The notes: generated by a model not told the origin, from the sequence alone. A stretch of 64,000 nucleotides of DNA from Marinomonas transparens (GCF_016463975.1 NZ_JAEMNX010000006.1:62001-126000); one strand, 5' to 3'; shown: positions 40,889-51,055, counted from the stretch's first letter. Program-made: numbers and translations.

Positions 40889-40916
40889 TTTACAATTAGA
40901 ACTGTCAAATTGTAAA
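40889..40916. promoter_or_regulatory. 9-bp inverted repeat upstream of the CpxR-like gene
   Basis: TTTACAATT at 40889-40897 is mirrored by AATTGTAAA at 40908-40916, ten bases apart, 36 bases before the regulator ATG. The GTAAA cores match the half-site of CpxR boxes but are inverted rather than direct. A second GTAAA-N5-TGAAA stretch, closer to a classical direct CpxR box, lies at 40839-40853. Confidence 0.5.
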
Positions 40917-40952
40917 GATCGCTGATTTATAAGCGAATTAGGAGAAGAAATA

Positions 40953-41642
40953 ATGGTGAAATTACTGCTTGCTGACGATGATGCCCGTTTATCTGACCTG
41001 ATTAAGGATTACTTTACTGGTGAAGGCTATGAGGTTATCCATGCTTGGAATGGGCGCGAAGCTTTAGAGTTAATGGCGGCCAATATGCCTGATATTGTTA
41101 TTCTTGATGTGATGATGCCTGAGTTGGATGGCTTTGAAACCTTAAAGCAGATCCGTAATAAAAGTGCTGTTCCGGTTATTATGTTGACGGCAAAAGGCGA
41201 TGATATTGATCGTATTTTGGGGCTAGAAATGGGGGCGGATGATTATTTGTCGAAGCCTTTTAACCCAAGGGAGTTGTTGGCGCGTATCAAAGCTATTTTG
41301 CGTAGGGCGAGCCAAGAGCCTGAAGGGGATCCAACAGCAGATATTGATTTGTCTGGTGTGTTGTTGCGTCGTAAAGATCGCACTGTCTATCTTCAGGGGG
41401 AATTGGTTGAGCTGACGACATCTGAATACACCTTGTTAGAGTGTATGTTAATGGTGCCGGGGCAGGTTTTGACTAAGCAAGAGTTATCTGAAAAAGCGCT
41501 TGGCCGTAAGTTAACCATGTATGATCGCAGTCTTGATATGCATATTAGTAATTTACGCAAAAAGATTGGTAATTTGGAAAATGGTGATCCGCGTATTAAA
41601 ACGGTTCGTGGTGTTGGTTATATATTTGTCTCGAGTGAATAA
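40953..41642 (+). CDS. cpxR: CpxR-like response regulator
   Basis: This 229-residue OmpR-family regulator has a receiver domain (DDD at 9-11, Asp-52 in LDVMMPELDG, Lys in LSKPFN) and a winged-helix domain. The C-terminal sequence KALGRKLTMYDRSLDMHISNLRKKIG is close to E. coli CpxR (LGKRLTPFDRAIDMHISNLRRK), which is why I name it. CpxR responds to envelope stress. AGGAGAAG precedes the ATG. The sensor gene follows after 15 bases. No cpxP is adjacent. Confidence 0.88.
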   Translation: MVKLLLADDDARLSDLIKDYFTGEGYEVIHAWNGREALELMAANMPDIVILDVMMPELDGFETLKQIRNKSAVPVIMLTAKGDDIDRILGLEMGADDYLSKPFNPRELLARIKAILRRASQEPEGDPTADIDLSGVLLRRKDRTVYLQGELVELTTSEYTLLECMLMVPGQVLTKQELSEKALGRKLTMYDRSLDMHISNLRKKIGNLENGDPRIKTVRGVGYIFVSSE

Positions 41643-41657
41643 GGTATTTCGCCTTTT

Positions 41658-42965
41658 ATGAAAAATACTTTTCTGCGTGTGTTTCTGGTCGTGCTTTTGT
41701 CTAATATTGTGGTTGTGAGTATTGGTTTGGGCACGATTCAATTTATCCAGAAGCGCAACCAGGTTTCGGCTGATGTGCTTGGTGATGTTGGGGTGCAGTT
41801 AGTTGCTGGCTATGAAAAATTTGGCATACAGGTATTGCAAGAGGCCATGAAGCGGGCTGAAAAGCGATTGTCTGGCACCATTTATCTTTATCAAGAAAAT
41901 GGCCGTCCTCTTCTTAAGCCTTTGCCGCGTAATTTTAGGGAACGAAATTCATCTGAGGTAGATAATCGTCCTGCTGCAGATTTTCTCCATAGTCAGTTTA
42001 TTCAGGTGATTGGCGGTAGCAATACCCAATATTTGCTGATCTTTAATCCTAACCCCAAGATAGACTCTCTTGCTCCAGAGGCGGTTGTAGGTTTCTCTTT
42101 GCTTGGTTTGTTTATTTCTAGTGGTGTATTGGCTTATTGGTTATTGGGGCCTTTATTAAGCCTACAGCGAGCCACGCGTTCCTTTGGTCGTGGTGATATG
42201 GCGGTGCGAGTTGAGGGTAAACTAGCTCGAAGAAGTGATGCTGTGGGTAAGTTGGCTCGTGAGTTTAATGAGATGGCTGGGCGAATAGAGACGCTTTTAT
42301 CGTCGAAAGAGCGATTGATGCGTGATGTTTCCCATGAGTTGCGTACGCCTTTGGCGAGAATTGAAGTGGCGTTAACGATAGCGGAAGACAAGTATGGGCT
42401 TGAAGTGCAAAAAGATTACTTGTGTCGTATCCGAACAGAGCTTCATGAGCTGGATGAACTGATAGGGCAAGTATTGACGTTAAGTCGTCTAGAAGAAGCA
42501 TCGTTAAAAAAAGAAGAGATGGATGTGCAGGAGTGGCTTAGTGAAATTGTTGCTGATGTCAGTTTTGAAAGCCAGCTTAAGGGGATTTCGGTCACTAAGT
42601 CTGGCAGCTTGCCAAAAACCTTGTTAGGAGATCCGCTTCAGCTACGGCATGCTATTGAAAATGTGCTACGTAATGCTTGTTTTTATGTTGGTGAGGGTGG
42701 TGTGGTTGAGGTGACAACTAAAGAAGTGTCAGGCTCGGCGTTGATTTGTGTACGTGATAATGGACCTGGTGTTGCTGAGGATAAGCTAGAAAAAATCTTT
42801 CATGCTTTTTATCGTTCCTCTGATGCTCGAGAGGCCAATAGTGGTGGTTTTGGTGTTGGTTTAACCATTTCACAGCGTATTATTCGTGCCCATAAGGGGC
42901 AGATTACCGCTTGTAATCGTGAGCTTGGTGGCCTAGAGGTGTGTTTCCTTTTGCCATTAGCGTGA
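41658..42965 (+). CDS. cpxA: CpxA-like sensor histidine kinase
   Basis: This 435-residue kinase has two membrane helices (about 7-27 and 137-160), a periplasmic domain of about 110 residues and a HAMP domain. His-226 lies in a SHELRTPLARIEVAL box. The HATPase has the N box (IENVLRNAC), RDNGPG and GFGVGLTI. The HAMP/H-box spacing and partner resemble CpxA. The periplasmic sensor is not identical in type to E. coli CpxA as far as I can tell, so the inducing signal is uncertain. Confidence 0.86.
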   Translation: MKNTFLRVFLVVLLSNIVVVSIGLGTIQFIQKRNQVSADVLGDVGVQLVAGYEKFGIQVLQEAMKRAEKRLSGTIYLYQENGRPLLKPLPRNFRERNSSEVDNRPAADFLHSQFIQVIGGSNTQYLLIFNPNPKIDSLAPEAVVGFSLLGLFISSGVLAYWLLGPLLSLQRATRSFGRGDMAVRVEGKLARRSDAVGKLAREFNEMAGRIETLLSSKERLMRDVSHELRTPLARIEVALTIAEDKYGLEVQKDYLCRIRTELHELDELIGQVLTLSRLEEASLKKEEMDVQEWLSEIVADVSFESQLKGISVTKSGSLPKTLLGDPLQLRHAIENVLRNACFYVGEGGVVEVTTKEVSGSALICVRDNGPGVAEDKLEKIFHAFYRSSDAREANSGGFGVGLTISQRIIRAHKGQITACNRELGGLEVCFLLPLA

Positions 42966-43016
42966 ATGTTTAATTAGTTCTTCCTGCCTATGCTTTCTAA
43001 TCTATAAATAAACTGC

Positions 43017-43045
43017 TTGTTATTCTGTGTTGAGATAAGTAATAT
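43017..43045 (+). promoter_or_regulatory. Sigma-70 promoter of rnpB
   Basis: TTGTTA and TAATAT are separated by exactly 17 bases. The predicted start is seven or eight bases downstream, at the first base of the RNase P RNA. Confidence 0.75.
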
Positions 43046-43052
43046 CCACGCC

Positions 43053-43404
43053 GCAAGTTGGCTAGGCAGTCGCCGCCTGATATTTATTATCGGGGGGAGG
43101 AAAGTCCGGGCTTCGCAGGGTAAAGTGCCAGGTAACGCCTGGGGGGCGTGAGCCTACGGAAAGTGCAGCAGAAAATAAACCGCCTAAGCAGCTTGCTGCC
43201 GGTAAGGTTGAAATGGTGCGGTAAGAGCGCACCGCGCGACTGGTAACAGTTCGTGGCAAGGTAAACCCCACTTGAAGCAAGACCAAATAGGAACTCTTTG
43301 GCGTGACCCGCGCTGAGTTCGGGTAGGTTGCTAAAGACGTGCAGTGATGTACGTATTAGATGAATGACTGTTCTCGACAGAACCCGGCTTATCGGCCAAC
43401 TTGC
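43053..43404 (+). ncRNA. rnpB: RNase P RNA, bacterial class A
   Basis: This RNA of about 352 bases shows the conserved core: a 5' strand GCAAGTTGGC pairing with the 3' GCCAACTTGC (P1), GAGGAAAGTCCGGGC near 43096, the AGGGTAAAGTGCCAGG and ACGGAAAGTGCAGCAG blocks, GGTAAACCCC, and the 3' ACAGAACCCGGCTTATCGG element. It is the catalytic subunit that removes tRNA 5' leaders. It lies between the Cpx-like operon and mraZ; no clear hairpin terminator follows, so transcripts may run toward mraZ. Confidence 0.97.
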
Positions 43405-43700
43405 TTTCTTTCCCTTTCTTGTTACTTTTGTATTACCCTCATTTATTATTGCCTCAAAGTGCTGCTTTATAGCCCAGTATTTATCGTACTGCCCTCTTTC
43501 TGATGTTTGGTTTTCTCATTTGTGTGTGTTTATGCCTTTGGCTGGCATATCAATGTTCAATCTCTCCTTTGTTCCCATTTTCTCGAAGCATTTCTTTTAT
43601 TTTAGGGTTAGACCGTCTTTTTTTGGCTTTTTTGCTTATTTTTTTTACTCTTTTGACTAAAAGGTGTTAAATTGTGGGATAAAGTGTCGATAAGTGGGAT
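43405..43700 (+). other. Pyrimidine-rich leader between rnpB and mraZ
   Basis: This stretch of nearly 300 bases is T/C-rich on the plus strand. An open frame (43364-43660) begins inside rnpB and is not credible. Near its end are a -35-like TTGACT at 43653-43658 and the GTG repeats described separately, so the dcw promoter probably lies here. I see nothing else. Confidence 0.5.
43664..43698 (+). promoter_or_regulatory. Candidate MraZ operator: four GTG repeats with a 10-bp period
   Basis: GTG cores occur at 43664, 43674, 43684 and 43694; those at 43674 and 43694 are full GTGGG. MraZ is known to bind TGGGN repeats separated by five bases upstream of its own gene, giving the same 10-base period. 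The last copy ends two bases before the mraZ ATG, where a ribosome binding site would be. Confidence 0.75.
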
Positions 43701-44162
43701 ATGGTTGTGTTTAGAGGTATTCATCAGGTCAGTGTAGATGCAAAGGGGCGTATGTCGCTTCCTGCACGCCTGCGTGATGAGCTAGCTCAATACGAAGAAG
43801 ATGGTGTGGTTGTCACCATTGACCCTATTTCCCGTTGTTTGCTGCTCTATCCTTTAACTGAATGGGAGCAAATTCAGCAAAAGTTAGACAAGTTACCGAC
43901 CTTTCAACCGCAAGCAAGACGGCTGCAGCGTTTATTGGTTGGCCATGCTACGGATTTGGAAGTAGATAAAGCGGGACGGATTCTGTTGCCAGGGCCGTTG
44001 CGTGACTTTGCTCGTCTGGATCGTAAGTTAACGATTTTAGGGCAAGGTAAAAAATTGGAAATTTGGAGTCAGGAAGAGTGGGAGGCACAGCGTGAAGACT
44101 ACTTGTCCGAAGACTCTCTTGAGGACCTACAAATCGAAACCATGATGGACATATCTCTATGA
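43701..44162 (+). CDS. mraZ: Transcriptional regulator MraZ
   Basis: This 153-residue protein has two AbrB-like MraZ repeats, each with the D-x-K-G-R signature ([15 protein letters not shown] and [15 protein letters not shown]). It forms a ring that binds upstream repeats and represses the dcw operon. It is the first gene of the cluster. There is no separate Shine-Dalgarno; GTGGG of the operator ends two bases before the ATG. The stop overlaps the rsmH start (ATGA). Confidence 0.96.
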   Translation: MVVFRGIHQVSVDAKGRMSLPARLRDELAQYEEDGVVVTIDPISRCLLLYPLTEWEQIQQKLDKLPTFQPQARRLQRLLVGHATDLEVDKAGRILLPGPLRDFARLDRKLTILGQGKKLEIWSQEEWEAQREDYLSEDSLEDLQIETMMDISL

Positions 44163-45100
44163 CAAACACGATGGCTGAACACATAAGCGTCATGCTTAAT
44201 GAGTCTGTCGATATGCTAGTGACCAATGCTGACGGCCTTTATGTGGACGGCACCTTTGGTCGTGGTGGCCATACTCGCTTGGTTTTGAATCGATTAAATG
44301 AAGGTGGCAAATTGCTTGGGTTCGATAAAGACCCTGTGGCAATTGCTCATGGTAAAGCGTTAGAGCAAGAAGACTCACGTTTCTCTATTGTACAAGACAG
44401 TTTTGCCAATATGTCTGAGCACATAGCTAGCGTATTTGGTGTCGAGAGGGTAGACGGGGTGATGATGGACCTTGGTGTTTCATCGCCACAGATTGATGAT
44501 GCGGAACGCGGCTTTAGCTTCATGAATGACGGTCCTCTTGATATGCGAATGAATCCTGATGAGGGAGTGAGTGCCGCTGAATGGATTGCCTATGTTGACG
44601 AAAAAGAGTTGGCTGATGTGATGTATCAATATGGCGAAGAAAGGTTTTCTCGACGTATTGCCAAAGCTATTTGTGAATATCGATCTCATACTCCCATTTT
44701 AACCACACTACAGCTTTCAAAGGTGGTAGCGGAAGCCAATCCAGCCTGGGAAAAAGGTAAAAACCCTGCCACTCGGGCATTTCAAGGTATTCGAATTTTT
44801 ATCAATAATGAATTGGGTGATTTGGAATTGGGTCTTGAGGCGGCAACTAAGGCGCTAAAAGTGGGTGGTCGTTTAGCGGTTATCAGTTTTCACTCCCTTG
44901 AAGATCGTATTGTGAAACGCTTTATGAAGTTGCAGGCGAAAGGGCCTGAATTACCAAGACATTTGCCGATTCGAAATGCCCATTTGGACATTAAGTTTAA
45001 AACGGTTGGTAAGGCAATTAAGCCATCGCAGTTTGAAGTAAGTGAAAACGTGCGTTCTCGAAGTGCTGTGTTACGGGTCTTGGAGAGGGTGAGTGATTAA
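44159..45100 (+). CDS. rsmH: 16S rRNA (cytosine1402-N4)-methyltransferase
   Basis: This 313-residue SAM-dependent enzyme has [10 protein letters not shown] near residue 24, [18 protein letters not shown] and the C-terminal [16 protein letters not shown]. It methylates C1402 in the ribosomal P site. The ATG at 44159 overlaps mraZ; a second at 44171 is also possible. The 3' end overlaps ftsL by eight bases. Confidence 0.97.
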   Translation: MTNTMAEHISVMLNESVDMLVTNADGLYVDGTFGRGGHTRLVLNRLNEGGKLLGFDKDPVAIAHGKALEQEDSRFSIVQDSFANMSEHIASVFGVERVDGVMMDLGVSSPQIDDAERGFSFMNDGPLDMRMNPDEGVSAAEWIAYVDEKELADVMYQYGEERFSRRIAKAICEYRSHTPILTTLQLSKVVAEANPAWEKGKNPATRAFQGIRIFINNELGDLELGLEAATKALKVGGRLAVISFHSLEDRIVKRFMKLQAKGPELPRHLPIRNAHLDIKFKTVGKAIKPSQFEVSENVRSRSAVLRVLERVSD

Positions 45101-45371
45101 TCTGCATTTTTCATCTAGCGCTTTTATTCCTGGTGTTTTTTTACTTGCTGGAGTGTCTGTTGCGGTAGTGATACAGGTTTATGACTTTAGAAAAGATTTT
45201 TCTTATCTTCAGACTCTGAAGAAAGCTGAAGTGAATTACGAAGTAAAGTGGGGACAGTTGTTGCTCGAGCAAAGCGCATTAACTCAGCCAAGTCGTTTAG
45301 AGCAAGCGGCTATTAAACATTTAAATATGCATTCACCCTCACAGGATGAGCTAATCATAGTAAAACCATGA
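45093..45371 (+). CDS. ftsL: Cell division protein FtsL
   Basis: This small bitopic protein of 92 residues has a membrane helix (about 11-28) followed by a periplasmic coiled-coil heptad region (about 35-70; the [20 protein letters not shown] stretch is typical). It forms the FtsQLB complex that activates FtsWI. Identity rests on position and topology as much as sequence. It overlaps rsmH and, via ATGA, ftsI. Confidence 0.92.
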   Translation: MINLHFSSSAFIPGVFLLAGVSVAVVIQVYDFRKDFSYLQTLKKAEVNYEVKWGQLLLEQSALTQPSRLEQAAIKHLNMHSPSQDELIIVKP

Positions 45372-47131
45372 ATATTGAAAACGGTGTACACCGTCCCGGA
45401 AAATGGCGCTTTAGATTTGTTTACGGCATTGCTTTGTTGCTGTTTCTTATTGCGGGTGGCCGGCTTTTTTATCTGACCGTTGTTGATAAAGAGTTTCTAC
45501 AGAATCAAGGCGAAATGAGAGCCGTGAGAACGGAAGCGATTCCTGCAACGCGAGGGATGATTTTGGATCGTCGTGGTGAGCCTTTGGCTGTGAGTACGCC
45601 CACTTGGACCATTATTGCTAACCCTCGAGCCCTATGGAAAATGGAGCGAGATCCATCTCAAGGTATTGGTCCTGAGCAGGAAATTAAAAGACTTGCTGGG
45701 GCTATGGGGGTTGGTCGGGCTTGGTTGCAGGAAAAATTTGAAGCTAATAAAAAGCGTTCTTTTATGTATTTAAAGCGGCAGATTCCACCTAATGAGGCTG
45801 ACGCTATTATGGCGGCTAATGTAGTAGGGGTAAGTAAAACTAAAGAATATAAGCGCTTTTATCCAGCTGGCGAAGTTGCCTCTCATGTGGTGGGCTTTAC
45901 TAATATTGATGATAAAGGGCAGGAGGGTATCGAGCTTGCCTATGATGAAGCCTTAGAGGGGCATGCCGGTAAGCGTAGGTATGTAAAGGATTTATCAGGC
46001 AATATTGTGCATGGCGTTGGGGTCGAAAAAACAGAGCGTCCGGGTGAGAATATTGAGTTAAGTATCGACTTAAGATTGCAGTATTTGGCTTATCGAGAGC
46101 TGAAGGCTGCGGTGACTGAACATAGGGCAACCTCGGCCTCTGCGGTTATTTTGGATGTGAAAACAGGGGAGATTTTGGCGATGGTGAATCAGCCATCCTA
46201 TAACCCTAATGATCGTTCGAAATTAGAGTATGAAGAGTTGCGTAATCGTGCAGTGATCGATTTATTCGAGCCGGGTTCAACGATGAAGCCTTTTACTTTG
46301 TCTGCAGCACTTATGTCTGGTCAGTATACGACTGAATCGACAATCAATACTTCTCCTGGGTATTTGCGCTTTGGACGCTTTACGATACGAGATGCGGCCA
46401 ATTATGGGACGATTAATCTTGAAAAGCTGTTAATCAAATCCAGTAACGTAGGTTCTTCTAAAATTGCGCTCTCTCTACCTCAAGATGCCATTTGGAATAT
46501 GGACTATGAGTTAGGAATCGGTTCTGCTGTGGGGATAGGTTTCCCCGGTGAGGCATCAGGTGTTTTGCCTTCACACCCTAAGTGGCATCCATCTGAGATT
46601 GCAACATTAGCTTATGGTTATGGTTTGTCGGTTTCAACCTTGCAGCTGGCTCAAGCCTATATGACTTTAGCAAATGCGGGTTATCGTGTACCTGTTACGA
46701 TTTTTAAGCAAGATGTGCCGGCTCAAGGGAAGCAGGTTATTCCACCTAAGGTTGCTAAAGATGTATTGAAAATGATGGAAGCGGTTGTGCAAAAGGGCTC
46801 TGGTAGAGCTGCGCAGATTCCCGGCTATAGGGTGGCGGGTAAAACAGGAACCGTGCATAAGGTTGGCACAAAAGGTTATGAGTACGATCAGTATATTGCA
46901 TTGTTCGCTGGGGTAGCACCTGCTACTAATCCAAGGTTAGCGATGGTGGTTATGGTTAATGACCCTAAAGGGCGTGAATATTATGGTGGTGAAGTTGCAG
47001 CGCCTGTGTTCTCTCGTGTTATGGAGGGGGCGTTAACTACTTTGAATATTTATCCAGATTTGCCTGAAGGATTAAGGGAGGTGCGATTACAGACCAAGAA
47101 AGTGCCTTACCAAGTGGTTCAGGGTGGCTAA
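45368..47131 (+). CDS. ftsI: Septal peptidoglycan transpeptidase (PBP3)
   Basis: This 587-residue class B penicillin-binding protein has an N-terminal helix (about 17-36), a pedestal domain and a transpeptidase domain. Active-site Ser-304 and Lys-307 are in GSTMKPF, and SSN (IKSSNVGSSK) and KTGT (VAGKTGTVHK) follow. It crosslinks septal murein with FtsW. murE starts immediately after its stop. Confidence 0.97.
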   Translation: MNIENGVHRPGKWRFRFVYGIALLLFLIAGGRLFYLTVVDKEFLQNQGEMRAVRTEAIPATRGMILDRRGEPLAVSTPTWTIIANPRALWKMERDPSQGIGPEQEIKRLAGAMGVGRAWLQEKFEANKKRSFMYLKRQIPPNEADAIMAANVVGVSKTKEYKRFYPAGEVASHVVGFTNIDDKGQEGIELAYDEALEGHAGKRRYVKDLSGNIVHGVGVEKTERPGENIELSIDLRLQYLAYRELKAAVTEHRATSASAVILDVKTGEILAMVNQPSYNPNDRSKLEYEELRNRAVIDLFEPGSTMKPFTLSAALMSGQYTTESTINTSPGYLRFGRFTIRDAANYGTINLEKLLIKSSNVGSSKIALSLPQDAIWNMDYELGIGSAVGIGFPGEASGVLPSHPKWHPSEIATLAYGYGLSVSTLQLAQAYMTLANAGYRVPVTIFKQDVPAQGKQVIPPKVAKDVLKMMEAVVQKGSGRAAQIPGYRVAGKTGTVHKVGTKGYEYDQYIALFAGVAPATNPRLAMVVMVNDPKGREYYGGEVAAPVFSRVMEGALTTLNIYPDLPEGLREVRLQTKKVPYQVVQGG

Positions 47132-48613
47132 ATGGGGCAGCTAACTCATGAACAGTTACTTAAGATCGCAGGTCATCCTATTGAGGGTGATCTGCGTTCT
47201 GCTATTTATAAGCGAATAGAAACAGACAGCCGAAAGGTAGATAAAGAGACCATATTTTTTGCCCTGCCGGGAGTGGCGTCAAATGGTTGGGATTACCTTG
47301 ATCAGGTGGCTGCTTTAGGTTGTCGAGTGGCAGTAGTGCCGGATAATTTAGGGTTGACGCATCCGGACATTTATTTGCTGCCTGCGGCAAAACCGACAGA
47401 GCTTTTGGTGGCGTGTTTACATGGTTTTTTTGGGCGTATGCCAGAAAAGATTGTTGCCGTTACTGGTACCAATGGTAAATCGTCTATTTGTTATTATCTT
47501 GCTCAGTTGGCTGAGTATGTTGGCCTAAAAAGTGGTTTGATTAGCACTTTTGGTATTGGACCTTTAGGGTGTTTGAAAGATGCGCAACAAACGACACCGG
47601 ATATTTTATCTTTACATAATACCTTGATGTCATTAGCGGATGAAAATGTCAATTTCGTTGCTTTTGAAGCTTCCTCCCATGCTTTAGATCAAGGGCGCAT
47701 TGACGGTGTGCCATTTCAAACCGCGGTGTTTTCAAATCTTTCCCATGATCACCTAGATTACCATGGTGATATGTCGTCTTATGCTGAGGCGAAACGACGT
47801 TTGTTTACGTTTCCGGGTATTAAATATTCTATTTTCTGCTTAGACGACGAGTTTACGTCTTTTATGACGGCGGCGGCTATTAGTACGGATTGCTATTTTT
47901 ATAGCGAGCAAAACCCAAGCGCTGATTTTTATGTGAAGGATTTGGTTTTTCAACCCTCAGGTTGCCAATTTGTCTTGTGTCATCCAGAGGGAGTGTTGGA
48001 TGTGTTTTTGCCCTTATTAGGCCGCTTTAATATTCAAAATGCGTTGGCGGCCTTGTCCTCTCTTTGGTATCAAGTTGAAGATAGGAGTAGGTTGCTGGAG
48101 GGGTTGTCCTATTTACAAGGTGCGCCGGGGCGAATGGATAAGGTGCAGGTTCCAGATGCGCCTATTGTTGTTGTGGATTATGCCCATACACCGGATGCGT
48201 TGAAAGTGGCTTTGCAAGCACTTAAGGAGCACTCGCAAGGCAGATTGATTTGTGTGTTTGGTTGTGGCGGCGATAGAGATAAGACTAAGCGTCCGTTGAT
48301 GATGGAGGCAGTGATGAATCATGCCGACGCTATTTGGTTAACATCGGACAATCCGCGCACTGAATCTGTTGAACAAATTATAGCTGATACTTTATCGTCA
48401 GTGGATAGGTCTGCTCTTGTGCAAAAGGGAGGCTTATATGTTGAAGCGGATCGGCGTCTTGCAATACAGGCGGCCATTTCGTCAGCCAGTATAGATGATG
48501 TCATTTTGATTGCTGGTAAAGGGCATGAAACCTATCAAGATATTCAGGGTGTAAAGCACCATTTTGATGATAGGGAAGAAGCACGAGAGGGATTGAAAAA
48601 ATATGTTAATTAG
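47132..48613 (+). CDS. murE: UDP-MurNAc-L-Ala-D-Glu:meso-diaminopimelate ligase
   Basis: This 493-residue Mur ligase has P-loop VTGTNGKSS and the DNPR motif at 406-409 that marks meso-diaminopimelate specificity (lysine enzymes differ here), with KGHE later. It adds the third stem residue in the cytoplasm. The 3' end overlaps murF by 11 bases. Confidence 0.97.
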   Translation: MGQLTHEQLLKIAGHPIEGDLRSAIYKRIETDSRKVDKETIFFALPGVASNGWDYLDQVAALGCRVAVVPDNLGLTHPDIYLLPAAKPTELLVACLHGFFGRMPEKIVAVTGTNGKSSICYYLAQLAEYVGLKSGLISTFGIGPLGCLKDAQQTTPDILSLHNTLMSLADENVNFVAFEASSHALDQGRIDGVPFQTAVFSNLSHDHLDYHGDMSSYAEAKRRLFTFPGIKYSIFCLDDEFTSFMTAAAISTDCYFYSEQNPSADFYVKDLVFQPSGCQFVLCHPEGVLDVFLPLLGRFNIQNALAALSSLWYQVEDRSRLLEGLSYLQGAPGRMDKVQVPDAPIVVVDYAHTPDALKVALQALKEHSQGRLICVFGCGGDRDKTKRPLMMEAVMNHADAIWLTSDNPRTESVEQIIADTLSSVDRSALVQKGGLYVEADRRLAIQAAISSASIDDVILIAGKGHETYQDIQGVKHHFDDREEAREGLKKYVN

Positions 48614-49949
48614 ACTGACTCTTGCAGATATTGCTGCTGTTTGTGGTGGCGAGCTTATTGGTGGTAATAGAGAAATATTTTCTGTTGTTACTGATACTAG
48701 AAAAATTACATTAGGTTGTATTTTTGTTGCCCTCAAGGGAGAGCGGTTTGATGGTCACGATTATGCTGTTTCCGCAATGGAAAGTGGTGCTGTTGGTGTT
48801 GTTTCTGATCGTGATCTTGATGTGTCTGCTTTTGTTAAAGTGGCAGATACCCAAGTGGCCTACGGTTGTATAGCACGATTTATTCGTGATGCTTTTCAGG
48901 GGCCTGTCATTTGTATTACAGGGAGCAATGGTAAAACAACGGTAAAGGATTGGTTAGCCCAGTCACTTATTGATAAAAGTGTGTTAAAAACACGCGCCAA
49001 TTTGAATAATCAAATTGGTGTGCCGCAGACCTTGCTTGAATTAGAGAAAGAACACCAAGTTGCAGTGATTGAGGCGGGTACGAATTATCCGGGTGAAATA
49101 GAGCGGTTAGCTAAGATCGCTGTGCCTGATATGGTGATATTGACGAATGCCAGTGGCAGTCATTTTGAAGGTCTTGGAAGTCTTGAGGGGATCGCCAAAG
49201 AAAAAGGTTGTTTGATTACGGGCTCTGCGCCCGAAGCGAAAGTGATTTTGAATTCCGATGATGGTTTTTTTGATTATTGGTGTGGTTTGGCTGAAGCACG
49301 AAAAGTGTGTTCTTTTGGTTTCACCGAGTCTGCGGATCTTTATGCTTTTGATATCGAGCTGGGGGCTGAATCTAGTACAGCTATGTTTCGTTATGATGGG
49401 CAAACTTTACCCGTTTTTGTTGCTGGGGCAGGTAAACATCAAATTGCGAATGGCATGGCGGTGGTGTTGGCCTTGCTAGAAACTGGGATGGACTTCCAAC
49501 AAGCGGTTGATAAATTAGCTTCCCCTGTTCTTGTCGCTGGACGTTTAGAGCGATTTGAGACAAAAAATGGAGCCCTATTAATTAATGATTGTTACAATGC
49601 CAACCCAGCTTCGGTCAAAGCCGCAATCGATGTGCTTGCCATACAGCCAGTGACGTCAAGCTGGGTGATTTTGGGGGGGTTAGGTGAATTAGGTGAGCAA
49701 CAGGATCAATTCCATATTGAGCTAGGAAATTACGCCATGGATAAAGGTGTATCCGGTTTGGTGTGTCTTGGGCCGGTTGCAAAGGTAGCGGGCGAGGCGT
49801 TTAGAAAAAGAGGTGGCCACGCTGTTTTTTGTAAAACCCATGAAGAAGCCGCGGCTGCAGTACAATTGCTTGATGATAAATATGCCATTTTAGTTAAGGG
49901 GTCTCGCTCCGCTAGGATGGAAAATGTAATTAATATTTTAAAAAATTAG
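48603..49949 (+). CDS. murF: UDP-MurNAc-tripeptide:D-Ala-D-Ala ligase
   Basis: This 448-residue Mur ligase has [13 protein letters not shown], the [15 protein letters not shown] motif and GLGELGEQ. It adds D-Ala-D-Ala to complete the pentapeptide. The ATG lies inside the last codons of murE (11-base overlap), so it is translationally coupled. Confidence 0.97.
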   Translation: MLIRLTLADIAAVCGGELIGGNREIFSVVTDTRKITLGCIFVALKGERFDGHDYAVSAMESGAVGVVSDRDLDVSAFVKVADTQVAYGCIARFIRDAFQGPVICITGSNGKTTVKDWLAQSLIDKSVLKTRANLNNQIGVPQTLLELEKEHQVAVIEAGTNYPGEIERLAKIAVPDMVILTNASGSHFEGLGSLEGIAKEKGCLITGSAPEAKVILNSDDGFFDYWCGLAEARKVCSFGFTESADLYAFDIELGAESSTAMFRYDGQTLPVFVAGAGKHQIANGMAVVLALLETGMDFQQAVDKLASPVLVAGRLERFETKNGALLINDCYNANPASVKAAIDVLAIQPVTSSWVILGGLGELGEQQDQFHIELGNYAMDKGVSGLVCLGPVAKVAGEAFRKRGGHAVFCKTHEEAAAAVQLLDDKYAILVKGSRSARMENVINILKN

Positions 49950-49963
49950 GATATCCCTTACTA

Positions 49964-51046
49964 ATGCTACTCCTGTTAACGGATTATTTAAGCCAGTACC
50001 ATACATTTTTTGGTGTTTTTAATTACTTGTCTTTACGCGCTATTTTGGGCGTGCTTACGGCGCTGGCGATTTCTCTTTTGATCGGTAATACCGTTATCGT
50101 TTTGTTGCAGCGTTTACAGATAGGGCAGGCGGTTCGAAGTGATGGTCCGCAGACGCATTTAAGTAAGGCGGGTACCCCTACGATGGGGGGGGCGCTGATT
50201 ATTTTTTCGATTTCTGTCAGTACCTTGTTATGGGGGGATTTGCGTAACCAATATGTATGGGTTGTTTTGTTGGTGATGTTGTCTTTTGGTCTAGTGGGTT
50301 GGGTTGATGACTATCGGAAAGTAGTTGAAAAAAATCCACGTGGATTGCCAGCAAAGTGGAAATATCTTTGGCAAAGTGTATTTGGTCTTGCTGCTGCTTT
50401 TTTCTTGTATTACACCGCCAACACGCCAGCTGAAACGGCGCTGATTGTTCCTCTATTTAAAGAGGTCGCTATTCCACTGGGCATCTTTTTTGTTGTGCTC
50501 ACTTATTTTGTCATTGTTGGTACCAGTAATGCGGTGAATTTAACTGATGGTCTTGACGGTTTAGCTATCTTGCCGACCGTTTTGGTTGGTGGTGCGTTAG
50601 GGGTGTTTGCTTATTTAACGGGTAATGTTCGCTTCGCCGATTATTTGTTGATTCCCTATGTTCATGGTTCTGGTGAGTTGATTGTATTTTGTGCGGCTTT
50701 GGTTGGCGCGGGGTTGGGCTTTTTATGGTTTAACACCTATCCAGCGCAAATTTTTATGGGTGATGTGGGGTCTTTAGCATTAGGGGCGGCATTGGGTACG
50801 ATTGCCGTGATTGTGCGTCAAGAGTTGGTGCTGTTCATCATGGGCGGTGTGTTTGTGATGGAAACCGTATCGGTTATTTTGCAGGTTGCTTCCTATAAGT
50901 TAACCAAACGAAGAATTTTTCGCATGGCGCCGATACATCATCATTTCGAGTTAAAAGGCTGGGCTGAACCTAAAGTCATTGTGCGCTTTTGGATCATTAC
51001 AGTGTGTTTGGTGTTGGTGGGATTTGCTACCTTAAAAGTACGTTAG
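49964..51046 (+). CDS. mraY: Phospho-MurNAc-pentapeptide transferase
   Basis: This 360-residue inner-membrane enzyme has ten helices and makes lipid I from UDP-MurNAc-pentapeptide and undecaprenyl phosphate. Conserved [28 protein letters not shown] and [11 protein letters not shown] motifs are all present, including the catalytic Asp residues and the HHH loop. Full length. Confidence 0.97.
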   Translation: MLLLLTDYLSQYHTFFGVFNYLSLRAILGVLTALAISLLIGNTVIVLLQRLQIGQAVRSDGPQTHLSKAGTPTMGGALIIFSISVSTLLWGDLRNQYVWVVLLVMLSFGLVGWVDDYRKVVEKNPRGLPAKWKYLWQSVFGLAAAFFLYYTANTPAETALIVPLFKEVAIPLGIFFVVLTYFVIVGTSNAVNLTDGLDGLAILPTVLVGGALGVFAYLTGNVRFADYLLIPYVHGSGELIVFCAALVGAGLGFLWFNTYPAQIFMGDVGSLALGAALGTIAVIVRQELVLFIMGGVFVMETVSVILQVASYKLTKRRIFRMAPIHHHFELKGWAEPKVIVRFWIITVCLVLVGFATLKVR

Positions 51047-51055
51047 GGGTTTTGT

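Noticed and set aside
43364-43660. 98-codon open frame starting inside rnpB
   Set aside because: It begins within conserved RNase P RNA sequence and translates a T-rich leader into Phe/Ser-rich sequence, typical of chance.
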